Origin: Neospora caninum Liverpool
Taxonomy: Eukaryota; Apicomplexa; Conoidasida; Eucoccidiorida; Sarcocystidae
Reading direction: 5' to 3'
Assembly (NCBI RefSeq): GCF_000208865.1
Contig: NC_018394.1
Coordinates: 62,001-126,000, forward strand
DNA length: 64,000 nucleotides
A model generated the notes under the pieces. The model was not told the origin of the DNA, did no database searches, and saw only the letters and a program-made list of their open reading frames with translations. The position numbers and the translations under genes were made by a program. Of this stretch, positions 25,001 to 38,000 are shown piece by piece. The stretch's first letter is position 1. Each line of letters opens with the position of its first letter.

Positions 25001-28000
25001 ACCACGTACACGCGTGTGTCTCCCCGCGAGGGGCATGTGCACCGGACTACTTACGGATAAATACACCCACGTGCGCCCCTCTGTGCGTTCTGTTTTACTG
25101 AATGGCCTCCTTCGAAACCTATGATAATGCGTGAGACCACCCCATCGCGAAAGACACACGCGCACCTCTTGTTGCTGTTGTTCGATCGTCACTTGCTTCC
25201 CATGTATCTCCGTCTGCTTCTGTTCAATCAATGCCTTCATGTCCTTTAACTCTTTCTCGATCTTCTCACGCCTCCTTTGCTCCTGGTCGCCCTCAAGCTT
25301 CTTAATCCGAAGAACGTCTTTGGTCTGTATGAGTTCGTCCTGGGCTGAAGGGGTTGTTCACCAGGAAGGGCATGCATGTAAACAACTGTGTGACAACAGG
25401 TAACGGGTGGTAGCAGACGTCAAAGGCCGCAAAATGATTCCAGTTGAGGCACACGTGCGCGAAAAAATATGCAGACCAGTGCTTCGTGGTCAATACATAT
25501 TTTTGGCCCTGTATGTATCTCTCTTGAGAGACATGTGCAGGACGGTTGGCGTGTGTGTTTAGGTTTGTGTGCCTGGCGAGATTATTGAAGACGAAACCAA
25601 CTTGGTTAGCCAGCGCACTCAGACACAGTTCGCTCATATTTCCTACCTTCAGCCACTTGCCGTTCCAGAGTCTCCAACGACCGACCCATGTGTTCGTTGT
25701 CGGTTGACATCTGTGCATTATGAGCGGCCAGCTGGTCGCATTCTGGGACGGCCGGCGCCAAACAATGGAGGAAACATGTGGACAAAAGCAAGAACGAAAG
25801 ACAGGAATATCGCGTCAGCTCAGCTGCTGACGAGCTCGGATAACGGCATTTGCAGGAGGCCTAACCAAGACCAATGACCGAAAACAAGATGAATAATCAC
25901 TGGGGTGGTCGTGGACCGGGACTTTCCTCGTAATCCAATTGCAGCGGCACAGAGGTAAACGTCTCGTTTTGCAGTGGTACAAACCTATTTTAGCGTTAAT
26001 AAAAAGATGAGGTTGGACTGTTTTATACCCTCTATGGTACACCTGGCCTACGGCTCCACTTTTTGAGGTGGTGAGTAGAATTCCGTAACTTGTGTTTTTC
26101 TCCTACTTACCACGAAGAAGCTTCTCTCTTTCCTGGAGATACTCTTCCAGTTTTGTCTCCTGGCTGATATGCTCTGTCTCTGTAGCCTCGATCTGCCTGC
26201 CCCCAGCAAAAGAGGAACGCCGGGATCGGACAGACGCGTAATGCAAGTGGAAAAGTAACGCCTGTCTGCGGCAAGTGTAAAGAAGTTTTTCTACTCGAAG
26301 TGCCTTTTCTATTATTACTCTACGTGCGACCGGCGTCGTGGGGCAGTGCGTTGTGGAGTCCCTGAGAGTAACACATCTTTGTTGTGGTGACCCCTCAGAT
26401 AAGCAGCTCCTACACTATCATAGTTCCTAATAGGCGCGTAGGTCTTATCTGTGTCTGCCCACTGTAGAGTCGAAGTGGCCTCTTCCTCGCTCTTTTCACA
26501 TATCCAAAGAGACTGCACGTGTTGTGTGTCAATACAGGTATCTTTAACGCAGAGGTATCCACTTCTTCACCTCTTTGCCCACCACTGGCTTGATTTTGCC
26601 TATGGACAACTATGACATGCACATATGGATGCAGATTTAGATTCCTGTCTACTTGTCTCCCAACATACTTGTTTAAGTCCTCGATTGTTTTACGGAGAGA
26701 CGAAATTGTCTCCCTGGCAAACTCTTCTCTGTCTTTCCCAGCTTGGACAAGATGCCAGGCATGTTGAACTTCCTGAACAGCGTTACGGGCCTCTCAACCG
26801 TAAAATGATTACGAACGCTGTTATAATGCTGACGTGAAATTCTTCTGCGTATAAAGGCGTTTTTTGTTGCTCCGGTTCCAAGGTGTTGTTCTGTGCTGGG
26901 TCATCTGCTTTTAATGCTATACTGTGGCAGCAATGGCGTAATTGCCATTACTATCCTCTGCAGAGGAGAGCCGACTTAGTGTAGGCCGCATATATACATA
27001 TTGTATATGTATATGCTCATTGGTGTATGCGGGCGAGGCAAATGCACAAGTCTAGGGGGAATATTAACGATGCCACCACGTATACCTGTAAGTTGAACTC
27101 GTAAATCATGTTGTTTTTAGTACATTATATTGTGGTTGCATATATTATTCAATATGTTTTTTTTCCTTGTTCCGGTCAAGAGTGGGTTGTTATTCGTCAG
27201 GAACCTTTCCTGCTGCGGTTAGCAACACAGCCAGCAGGACGACACACTTCGGCAACGAAGCGTAGAACATATTCAAAGAACAGACGAAGGGATTGCTCCG
27301 ACCTTTCCAAACCAGCCCTCCAGTGCTGCCTCGTACCTTCTTTAAGATGTCTATGGAGCTTTGATCCTCATCCGACAACTTGAGCGCTGCAACGACTTTT
27401 GTCGCATTCTCCGAGATATGACTAGTCAAAGTCTTGCATCTGGGAGCAAGCACCAGAAAGGTCAAGATCGGTTGCAGTCCATATGTACATCCAAACTTGT
27501 GAGCTCTGCTTTCATCTCAGCACACTAGTTACATAGAAAGAACCATCCGTAGCCGCACCACCAGGTGTACCCGCAGCCTTCGAGTTCTAGACGTGCCCAG
27601 ACGAGTAGGTTCATGCATGTATACAACCTTTCAGTGCAGAGGCACGATACGTTCCTTACTAAGTCGCCCCTCGCCGGTTTGAAGACGTCCGTTTTTCCTG
27701 GTGGATTGTTTCTGGGAGATGCGGCATTGGTGTCGTCACAGGGTAGCCCGAAAGCGAATGGCGGCTACCTTAAACGCGGGCAGACGGACAACGATGGTGC
27801 ATTGCATTACAACATAACACGAAAGAAAGGGGCGTAAAAACGGTTCAACGGTCAAAATGCGTAGCTAGACTGGAAAAGACAAGTTCAAAGAGATAGATAG
27901 GTAGAGTAGTTTACTCAAACACCCTAAGAAGTCGCCGTCTCGGCTCCCCGGGTCCAGAGAACGAACCTTGCGAGAAGGGACATTTCACTTTCGTGCGACC

Positions 28001-28340
28001 GTTTGAGGGCGCCAAGCAGCTTTTCGTACTGGCGTCGAAAGCCGTTGAGATTGGGATCGTCTGGCAAGTCTTTGAGAGTCTGATCGAAGGATTCTTCCAG
28101 TGCAACGTAAGCGGCACGCCCAAGTGGTCCGTCCTCTTGAGATGCCAGGACAGGTTCACTACTATCCTCCCTTGTGTCCCTTTCTAGATTTTCACAGCGG
28201 AATCGCCCTTCATCGTTGAGTGGATTTGACGGGAACTTTTCAAGATTGTTTTCGTCCTCAGAGCCGACTAACAAACCTCCACGATCGCCGCTGGCCAGTG
28301 ACCCCACCTCTTCCTGGGATACCATCGCGTCTTCTTCCAT
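14247..28340 (-). CDS. CFAP58: Cilia- and flagella-associated protein 58 (CFAP58/CCDC147) homologue, 23 exons
   Basis: An axonemal coiled-coil protein; in apicomplexans flagella exist only in male gametes, so stage-restricted expression is expected. Exons, in coding order: 27967-28340, 27337-27439, 26669-26772, 26111-26196, 25647-25742, 25166-25344, 24128-24189, 23345-23405, 22866-22953, 22659-22714, 22360-22403, 21788-21994, 21096-21281, 20363-20548, 20038-20116, 19472-19594, 18721-18859, 18101-18252, 17419-17475, 17051-17110, 16482-16547, 15843-15890, 14247-14672. All joins are GT-AG and keep one frame, giving about 993 residues (human about 870). Diagnostic stretches matching CFAP58 in order are VVAALKLSDEDQSSI, SLYESVRSDRNLYSRNL, LLRRNEELSLLYEKIKIQQS, NPMNVHRWRRLEGSDP with IQSLQKRLIAKTDQ, QEKEKLYVELK and YPGPQTAEQ. 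About 30 residues seem missing between exons 7 and 8, and the basic tail after YKDEIAWLNREL was not found, so one or two short exons may be undetected. The last exon is a non-conserved acidic tail and is the least certain. Confidence 0.9.
16026..16053. repeat. (AT)n microsatellite in a CFAP58 intron
   Basis: An AT alternation flanked on the left by TATATTCATATA and on the right by TATATGAATATA, which makes the whole patch palindromic. It lies in the intron between exons 22 and 21. Confidence 0.85.
19633..19654. repeat. (TA)n microsatellite in a CFAP58 intron
   Basis: A 22-base TA alternation just upstream (on the gene strand) of the acceptor of exon 16. Confidence 0.85.
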
Positions 28341-31300
28341 TGTGTTGGCGTTAGCAGGTGGAAACTATGAGAAGGCTATCCCACGTATTCTAGGAAGAAC
28401 TACGGCACCACGCAACATATGGATAGAGGGGGCTCACGTCGTTAGAGCCGTAGCATACTGCTTGGCGAAATTTGCGTCCCCTTTCAAACTATGTTGGCTT
28501 CTCGTTGACATAGTGACTGTGCTGGAAAGACTCGTACTTGTTATAATGCGTACAATGTGCGCATATGATTTCCTGTTCAAGCAAAGGGCAGACCGGAGAG
28601 TTTGGAAGGGCTGCAAAAATCAGCGGTAGCGTACGCCGTTCCAAACTTCAGACACACCCTCCATGGCCTCAGACACAAACGACTGATAGTTTTCCAGTTG
28701 GCCACGCTTAGAGCCGTAAGGAAGACTTCTTGCCCCCAAGCACGCGGGGCATTGTAACATGCCTGAACAATTAACTGAATTCCTGCACTCACAAGCCGAG
28801 AAGGAGCTGAGGGCACTCGGAACGTGCTTACAGCTAAGCGGAGAGGAAGCATTGCACAACTGCGCGATTCAAGAGTTCAAACAGGGAACGAGTTCACTCA
28901 ACTGGACAAGTGATGAGATTCGCATGCACACCTGAGCAAACGAAAAAGACCATATCAGTCCGTCGCTCGAGAGAGACGAGGAGCATTCCTACGGCAATCG
29001 TAGCAAAATCGTACGATATTGTTTCAACGCGTTTTAAGATATCTCGAACCCGAACAAAATATGTGTTGATGCCGGCGGGTTTTTCTGCCCGGGTGTAAAA
29101 CGTAGTCGTAGCCAGGAGCGTGCACGTGCCTACTTAAGATATAAAACCATACGCGGCCAGCCAGCTGTCGAAATTGCGGGGCCCCTCTCGGTAGCTTCAC
29201 ACGTTCATGCAGAGATGTTGGGCGGTTAGACAGCACAACAGTCACTTCGGACAGAGGGCACAGACACTTCATCCCTTCAAAAAAATGAAGCGCACCTACA
29301 GGACAGTTTTCTCTAATGAACCCCCAATCGAGGCAAGCCTTCGATAGAAACGCGAACTCTAGGAAGGCAGGGTAAAGGAATAGCCAGGACAAGACACGCA
29401 GCCCAGTCCGTGAACGATTCTGACAGAATGCCTCTGCCAGCAGCACTGATGAGGCGACACAATATACACTTCACACCCACAAACAAAGAAAGGGTGGTTG
29501 GTGCCTTCGAATCCCATCATAGCTGCATGTACTGCTTAAAAGAGAGACTCGATGGTGTTGCTAAAGTACGGTGTATTGAACGACCACGAACCCTACTGAG
29601 ACATCCAAAAAGCACACATAACTGCCATCGCCATGGGCAGCGCCGTTTTGAGTATTGGGATGCCACTCAGGACAGCTTGATTCGATATAAAAATGCCTCC
29701 TGCGCATTGATCGAAACGTCATTATGACATCCCATATTTATTAACAAATTACCCACTAGCAGCCCCTATCCGTACACCGACTTCTGATGTGATCGAGATG
29801 GGATATTGGGGAAGGGATATAAATAGAATAATACACGCGACTCAATAATGAGGGGTTTGCTTGCCCCAAATGGTAAACAGAGAGACAGCTGATGACAGCG
29901 GCTATTATACAGCGGTGTAGCTGGTATGCCATATTTCCTCTCCGTTCTAGCAAAGTTTAAAAATAGACGCGGGCCGCTGGACGAGGTTTGAACGCCCAGC
30001 CGGTGTGAAACAGAAACACCTCTGACACTGCCGCCCGCCACGGTAATTACGGAAATGTGATCTGATGGAATAGGGGCGTGACATGAGGCTATGAATTGAT
30101 GATTTTTAATACTAGCGTGACTGAGTCGGTAAGTTCAGGCTATGAAGTGCAGCGTACATGTTGATGATAAGATAATGAAGTGACGCTAGATGCGACTATG
30201 GACAGACATATATTCGTTTCATTCTTATATATAGCAAACGCAAAAAAACAAGCACCGCACAACTGGCCTCTCCGACAAACACCGGAGACATGCTTTTTGA
30301 CTCCCAGTTTGTGAGAGGCTTGTTGTTCGAGAAACCGATCAGGTAGCGTTCGGACGATGATGGGTAGCCAGTTGTAACAGTAAATCAAGGCAGAGGCTTT
30401 TGGCGCTTAGGCTATGCTTGCAGGAAACGGTACTTGCACTACAATAAAGGCGCGTAGAATTGCATAAGCGACAAAAGTGTAGCGAAAGCAAGCTTGTATT
30501 CCTGTTCCCTGGTTTGTCTGAAAATCATTCCGATTTACATCCTCAAAGGTTGTGCTTTCACGGCATTTTCTTGTTCCCACTTTTCTCGCTTTTCCTTAGA
30601 AAACAAGCCTTGTCAGGGACGTGGGATGTTCTAAAGTCTTTCATGTGTCAAAGCAATCGCTTGTCTGGAAGAGTTTTCAAAGACGCTGTTTCGTTCGGTC
30701 GATCTCCTTCGTGTTTTTGACTCCCCCGAAGTTCATGCCTTTGTATCGGGATCCGTCAGCTCTTGGATTTCTGTTTTAGTCTCCGTACATTCGCGAATGC
30801 CGCACATAGCTATCAACCACGGTTGGTATTTGACTTACGTCTCTTCGCCGAAGCAACGGCAACATTCGTTATCAGACCAAATAATGCCTTTAACTTCAAC
30901 CGTACCGTCGTAGCTCTCTGCTGATGTGGAAGCAGGAGACGTGTGTGCATGCTTTCACAAGAGCTGCCGAAGGTGAGCCCCTACAATCTCCACGTCTCTC
31001 AGTGCTCGGGATTCGGTTCCGCAGTGGGATAAGATAGCCATCTCAGTGGTTTGGCATCCCTGGTAGTAGGGGCAGTAGTCTGCAGCCCGTAACTGGTCGG
31101 CCGTCGTAGTTTCTAGCGGGTACAGTAGTGGTCGGTGGAGTTTGTAAACGGAAAGAAGTTGCTGTCTCATTCCAAAATCGTTCCAGCTTCGGGGAGACGA
31201 TATTTGTGCTGTATAGGGAACTGAAGGGGCTCCACGTACGGCAACAGCATCGTGGCAGTCGTAGCAGCACCGTTGGCAATATTCCTCGTGTCGCAGCCAG

Positions 31301-32075
31301 TTGGATAGCCCCGCCGTGCCCCTTCGGTGAGGCGTAAATGAATGAATCTAACACTAACGAAAATGGAGCGCTACATAGATAAATGGTGCCGGTGAGGCGT
31401 AAATGAATGAATCTAACACTAACGAAAATGGAGCGCTACATAGATAAATGGTGCCCGAGTTTGTGTTTCTGCATGTGGTGCACAGACGAGACAGTCCAGG
31501 CCGCTGATGACTAGTTTCGGCCCAAAGAAACGCCGACACAACATGCGTGGTCCTCTAGACTGTGGGGTTAGTAAGGCACCCTGTTCGGAGCTCCCTCACC
31601 AAATGCATCGCCGTGCGCTGCAACCCATCCTCGAGAATCGTAGGGGTCGCGCACAGTTTTAATCAAGCGACTTTGTTTGGTCCGCTGGATGTTGTCGACT
31701 ATGCACACATTCGACTAGACGAGCCGATACTCAACGCGTGCACTCTCTCCCGTCGCCCTCGAAGACGACTAACTACAACACACCAAAAGCCTTGGTTTGG
31801 GTCAGTACTTGTGGGCTCCCCAGGCTTCCAGGACGGCTCACTGGAAGCCAAATTGCGTACGTAGTAACTTAGAAATTTTAATGTTTCTTTTCGGATTGTA
31901 GCCTGAACACGCCAACACGTTTCTTCGAGCCCACATGCCAGTCGACAAACTTCACAGCCATGTGACAGACCGAAGAAAATAGCCGTAGAAACCAGGCCTC
32001 CCGTCTATGTGACACTAGAGAGAGACTTTCATGTGCGTGCACTAACTATTCCATTTTCTGTATCTTTGTTCAGCG
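28341..32075. other. 3.7-kb stretch with no recognised gene
   Basis: The stretch lies between the divergent CFAP58 and LOTUS-protein genes and probably holds both promoters. Open frames on both strands are short, lack domains and could not be joined to either neighbour. It looks less GC-rich than the large flanking exons. A pyrimidine-rich acceptor (TTTCTGTATCTTTGTTCAG) ends at 32073, three bases before the next gene's ATG, so a spliced 5' leader exon probably lies somewhere in this stretch. A perfect 65-bp tandem duplication is listed separately. I saw no clear mitochondrial-DNA insertion or transposon, though these are common in coccidian genomes and could be missed by eye. Confidence 0.5.
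31326..31455. repeat. Perfect 65-bp tandem duplication
   Basis: Two identical adjacent copies at 31326-31390 and 31391-31455, each starting GGTGAGGCGTAAATG and ending AAATGGTGCC. No difference is visible between copies, which points to a recent duplication or an assembly effect. Confidence 0.95.
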
Positions 32076-35000
32076 ATGGGTAATGAACAGGGGGCACTCG
32101 AGAGGGCCCAGAAGAACCCCTGTGACGAGCACTTGCCCCCGGGGCCGCAATGTCCCCTAAAATCAGCGGGGCGATCAAGTGCAACGATCGGAACTGGGGA
32201 GGAGGAAGCCACCGTGGCGAAAGAGGAATCTACTCCCATTTCGGCGAATTCCTCAAAAGACGTCACGTATATTGACGCAGAACCGGAAACTCTCTCTGAA
32301 TCGCCTAGCCTGCGGGTGGGAAAGGATACCGCGGAACGGACGAGGCGTCGTCCGCAAGAACAACACGAAAGAGGCACTGCTCCGCCTTCTTCCAAAATCA
32401 CAGAAGGACCTCAGAAGAATAAGCAAAGTGGCGCCGCCGAAGGAACGGAAAACGCAAATCTCTTCGTGGCTTCTGAAAATTGTGATAGAGAAAAGAAAAC
32501 AAAATCATCGATGGAGGTCCTCTCCGCTCCCCTTCTCACGGACCCTGGCGTGCCGAACGGCGCCGGAGCCGAAGGGCCCTCACCGGCATGTGTTCTATCC
32601 CCGGCCAATAGCAAGAAGCCTCCCTTGGACGAGGTAAAGAGAAAGGACAAAGAACATCCAGGCAATGAGAAGCTGGACACGTCGTTGAAACATAACGACC
32701 ACAGTATACACGACGAAAACAACCCACACTTTTCTCCAACCGACCAGACTGTCTACACCCTGCCGACGCTGCTACATGTTTGGCAGACGACTAACGGCTG
32801 TTCAGAGAGAGACAAGAAAGTGGCGCTCCGAAATTCTGTCAGCCACACGGAAGCTTTCCGGGGTGAGAACGAGGAAGAACAAACACCTCTGACTGGATGG
32901 CGACTGTGCGAAAGAGACGTATACTGCGATTCGAGCCCCCCCTCAGCGCAGAGAGGCTCCGCAGGTATCTCGCCTGTAGCTGCATGTCGCAGTCCCGCTG
33001 GCCTGTTTCAGAACCCTTTGCCGGCTCCCGTTGCAGACTTCGGGGTACCCCCGACAGGGGTAAGACTTGCTTTTCTTGCGTGTCCACTTCGAAAAAGAAA
33101 AATCGATGCACATGCCAGTAAAGGCATGCGAGTTAGAGTAGTGGAACCACCCAGAAAAACATGTAGGCGCAGCATTTGCCGCCCGGACTATCTTGTTGTT
33201 GGAGTAGCTGCGCATCCCCAAGGGTCCCTAGCATGTGACACTGCGGTGTGAGCTCCCCACTTCTTTCCCTTTTTGAGGGGACCGGGGTAGATGCCCGGGC
33301 GAACTCACGGCAAGACAAAAACAGAACATATCTTCCATGTGCCGTCGAGCGCGTGCGTCCGTTCAGGGGCGCATACACTCTCCCGTTTGCATTCCTGCGG
33401 GTTTCTGTCTCTCATTCGCAATACGTGTTCTCTTGTGGGGCCAACGAGGAAAGGCCGCTGCAACACATTTGGGGGGTTCGCTCCGTTACTCGCAGCGTCA
33501 GTTTCTCTCTCTAACGCCCCTGTTCTGTTTCTGTTGCCATTGCCGCAGCGGTCTACACTCTCCCCATCCCCGGCTGCCGCAGTGCCGCCGCCGCATCTTC
33601 CCTGTCATCAGCCGCTGAGAGACGTTTCTTCTCTCCAGGGCGGCCAGAGCAGTCCCGCGTTTGATGCGGCGTCGCCTCCTTTTCATGAGACCCATGCAGA
33701 TACGCAGATAGAACCACAGCTGGCGAGGCAAGGCCCTGCGCCGCGAGGTGCCCGGCTAAACCCTCTTGCCCCCGCTTTCGAACCCCCTCAAATCCTCCAG
33801 CTGCAGCATCTCCGAGCCGCCGCGACCGTCAGCGGCGCAAGCACAACGTGCAGCCTGAGGAGTGCGCAGGGAAAGAAGGTTCTCCTCACTTCCATTCCCG
33901 TCCACGACACTCGCCCGCCCGTGGGCCGAACTGTGTCCTACGTGTTCCCTCAACGCCAGTCGTATTCACCCATTCTTCGCTGCAGTAGCACAGGTCCATC
34001 CGTGGCCCAGCAACGCCCACTTCTCGTCCCTCATCCGCCGCCTCCGTTTCCCCGAATGGACGGTCTCGGAACCTCGAAACGAGGAGGACTGATTTGTGGC
34101 ACTCACCCAGCGAGCGTTTCAAGGTACACCACGATGCCTGCGCACTCAGGGTGTGGACACCCCAACAGCGGCGGGGCGTCTTGGGGGTTCGGCACCGGCC
34201 GCGCTGGGGCCTCGGCCACGAGCCGGGGACTCTACCGAGAACTGGCCGAAGTCGTCGACCCTGCTGAGGCAAATAAACTGCTGCTCCAGTTAGGGAGGAA
34301 GATGCGGCTGACCCACTTGCAGGTTCAAGTCGTCGTGAAGAAAGCGGGGCCATCAGGCCTCCGCCTCACTGACCTCCCTGCAGCGTTCTTGAAAGAGCAC
34401 AACGCAGTCCTGGACCTCCGGAGCCTCGGGCTCCTGCAAATCCGTGAACTGATTGCAGGCATGAGTCGGGCTCTGGTTCTCGAGGCCGACGAGCCTCCCG
34501 TTGCTCCCCAAGCCGCTGTGGCAGACGGGGAGAGGGATGGGCCTCGATCAGCCGAGCTACAGAAACGCTCTTCGCGCTCTCCGTCCCCCTCTCGCGTTGC
34601 AGCCGTTTCTGCGCTGGGCCCCGGCACCCCTGAAAAAAACGACGCTGGCAAGCCGCAGCTTTCGTCACAAAAATCCCACCTCCAGGGGGGAAAGACCGAG
34701 AAGACAGAGTGGACCGCTCGCCAGTCTCCCCGTGTTTTTGCGGTGGATGATGAGTCGCGCCTCAAACTGAAATTGGGAGAGCCCCTGCCTCCAGTAATGA
34801 AAGAGCTGCTCCAGCATCTGCTCATTTCGCTGGTCGCAGACGCTCTCCACCACGCGACTCCCCCGGCCAGCGTGGCGACGTGGACGGCGACGGGTTCCCC
34901 TGAACAGCCAGCTGCTGGACTGTCAAGGCCCCCGACGCACGCGGCCTCCTTGGCAACGGTCATGAGCCCAGAGGCCCTGTCTCCTCAAGCGCTGCCTTCC

Positions 35001-38000
35001 TCTCAGTCGCCTGAGACGCGGGTGCCGAGCCCGAGGTCCATCGGCTTTGAAAGCTCGCCAGCGCTCGCCTTTTCCCTTTCGCCGACTGAAAAGACGCACA
35101 CCGCGCCAGACGCGAAAGAAGGAGAACGTGAGCCCGGAAAGAGGGCGGCTTCTCCGGGGACTCCTGGCTTTGTACCAGGCACAGGAAGCAAGAAACTCAC
35201 AGGTAGCTCGCCGAACGGCGGAACGAACAAGGGACTTCCCATCCATATTCTCCCCACCCTGTGGCAGCTCAAGTACGGGCTACGGTGCAACCTATCAGCG
35301 ATGCTGGAGACATGTGGCTACACGTCTCTCAGGACGTTTATCCTTGACGAGTTGCCCAGCTTGCATATCTCGCCCTCTGGATCGCAAGTCACTCTGCGAC
35401 TCACGCCAACTGCGCCTCGGGCTCCTGCACCAAAAACCGCCCACCCAAGGGAAAAGGCAGCGCTCGATGGAAAGCAGACGCTCCAGGATGGCTCCAAAAT
35501 GACACTTCAAGCCCTCGGTTCGGCGCCTCCACAGCTGACCAAGCCGGCCGTCTCACCGAGTGGCCTGAACGCGGGAAGTGCAAGACGTGAAAGGCCCCTC
35601 GACTCAGCTGTCAAAAAGCTGAACCCGAGGAGCCTTCTGTCCACGAGGAAGGCAACGCACCCAACCATAGAGGCTGTCGCCACGGCGGCAGTTGCCGCCG
35701 TTCAGGCCTCCGGGGTGTCTCTTTCCACGCTCCTGGTCGCTCTGTCTTCTGCCGCGCGTCGCCAAGCAGCGCGAGGCGCTGACGCGGGTTCGACGGGCGA
35801 GAACCAATGTGGAGGGCGTCCACAGGCGGTGGGCTCGATGGATCCGTCGCTTTACGCTGCGGGGCCCCAAGAGGCTTCGTGGAAGAGCAGTGCGGGCGGC
35901 GCCGGTGCGCCTCCAGCCGCGATGCTGCGCGAGGCTCTGCACGGCTCGCCCACCCGAGATACGGAAGGCAGCTGGCCCCTGGTTGAGGAGGGATCTGCGG
36001 AAGACCGTCCACAGCAGCCCGCGATGGAGACAACCATCCGCGATTCTGCGTACCCGAAAGAGATGGTGGATAAGGCGATATCTGAAGAAGCCCGTTCGAA
36101 CGAGGGACTTCGCCATGCGTCGCCCAGCTTCACTCAGCAAAGAGCACCTCCACTCGCTTCTCTACCTGTCGACAAGGGCAAACCGATTGAAGCTGGCGCC
36201 CTGTCTTCGCATACGCAGTCTCCAGAGATGGCCAGTTCGGAGATCGCCGCAGACGCTGGATCCAGTGCACAGAAGTCGCCCTTTCAAACCAAGAGTGGAA
36301 CTGAGAACGCGCAACCGCCTGCTCCTCCAGTAGAATGTGAACTCGTGTCTCGTCTCCATCTTCACCGCATGCTGTACGAAGTGATCGCGCTGGGGTGCGA
36401 GAAGCGCGGACGAAGATGGGCTAGAGGTGAGGACTTGATTGAGTTAGAAGAAGAACTGCAGCAGTTCAAAGCAGCGGCGCTCAAAAGCAAAGAGCTCCAG
36501 GCTTCCGGCCCTCGAGGTGGAAAGGGGACTTCATCGGCAGCCGTCGCAGACAGGCGGGACGCAGGAGCCCAGACAAAACAGACTGAGAAATCTCCGCCCT
36601 TCTTCGGATTCTCGTCGTCGTCCCTGCCTGCATCCACGGGCTGTGAGACGGGCGGAGAGGGAGGCGGGCGCCTGTTGTCCTGCTCGCCTGGCAAGACTCC
36701 CCACGCAGAAGACAAAGGCGAAGATGCAGAGCACAGCACCGATGAAGATGACAGCAACAACGAGCACAACGGAGCCGGCTCCACGCCCTCCTCGGCGGTA
36801 AAGGGAGACGACTCAGACGAGAAGAAGACAGAGACGGAGGCTGGGGACGCGACTCCGGAAGCCGGCGAGGAGGCGCAACTGGTCGATGCACGTCTTCTGC
36901 GACGTCGCATGAAGAAGAGGGAGAAAAAGGAGAAAAAGAAGAGAAAGAGGGAGAAGTTGAGGGCACTGGACGAACACGAAATGGAGCAGAGGCGCCTCCT
37001 GAGTCTCGTGGATCTTATGCGGCTTCCTCCGTCTCCATCCACTGCTCAGCACCCCCTTGGAACAGCGTCTCCGTTTTCCCTGGCAGATGAAGAAGATGGC
37101 CCGAGCTCACCGTTCTCACATGTGTCTCCTTCTGGCGGTCAACCGCACTCAGGCGTTACGCTCCCACCCCCCGGCACCTCGTTGCCGCACGCACTTGGCG
37201 CCTGTGAGCAAGGGGAAAACGCCGTGGCTTCTAAGGACGGAACCAAAAGCCTCGTTCCCTTTTTGAGCGCCGCTGAGGCCTCCGACGGTGTCGCCGGAAG
37301 TGCGCCCGCAGCTGTGAGCCGGTCTGCTCCAGGCCCTGAAAGAAGCGTCTCCGCTGATGTCCTCTCGGGCTGCAGCTCTGTGGGAAGCGCAGCGGGAGTC
37401 CCGCCTGGGGATGCAGACCAGCTGCTCTCTTTGGCCACTCCTCCGCAACGCCCGATTTCGCAGCTGCGTCTCTCTCTGTCTCCTGAAGAACTTGCGACGG
37501 AGCTCCAGAGCTTCCACAACCGAGCTATCGGTATGCTGGTCTGTGCAATCAAAGTCGAATGGGAGAGACACTTCGGACCGCAAACGCCTTCACTACAGGC
37601 GTACATGGACCACTTTCAAGTGCGCCAGCTGAAAGCGCTGCTCCTCGAAGTCCCAAATCTCCTCATTGTCGGATCTGGCGGCAAGATGCGTGTGTCGACG
37701 CTCGAGCATGCCATGCAATTCTGCAATCCCTTTCCACCGCCCTCCACAGTCTTCGCCAGTCCGGCGGGGAAGAAAATCAGCCTACCCCTCACCATGACAC
37801 CATCAAGTCCGCTTCCCTGGTTTCGGGCCCACGCCTACACTCACGACGTGGGAAGCAACGCGTCGGTGCTGTCCCACCTGGAGACAGAGACGGTGGGCGG
37901 CACGGCGGAAGCATTTCGACACAGTCAGGGCGGAGAGTGTGAGGGCGGCGAGGCGCCGGAGGCTTGCCGGGGACAAAGGGAACACCCGGGCAAAGGGCGA

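Noticed and set aside
36362..37042. Ser-rich minus-strand frame opposite the LOTUS-protein gene
   Set aside because: It is the antisense reading of Glu/Lys-rich coding sequence, a common artefact in GC-rich coccidian exons.
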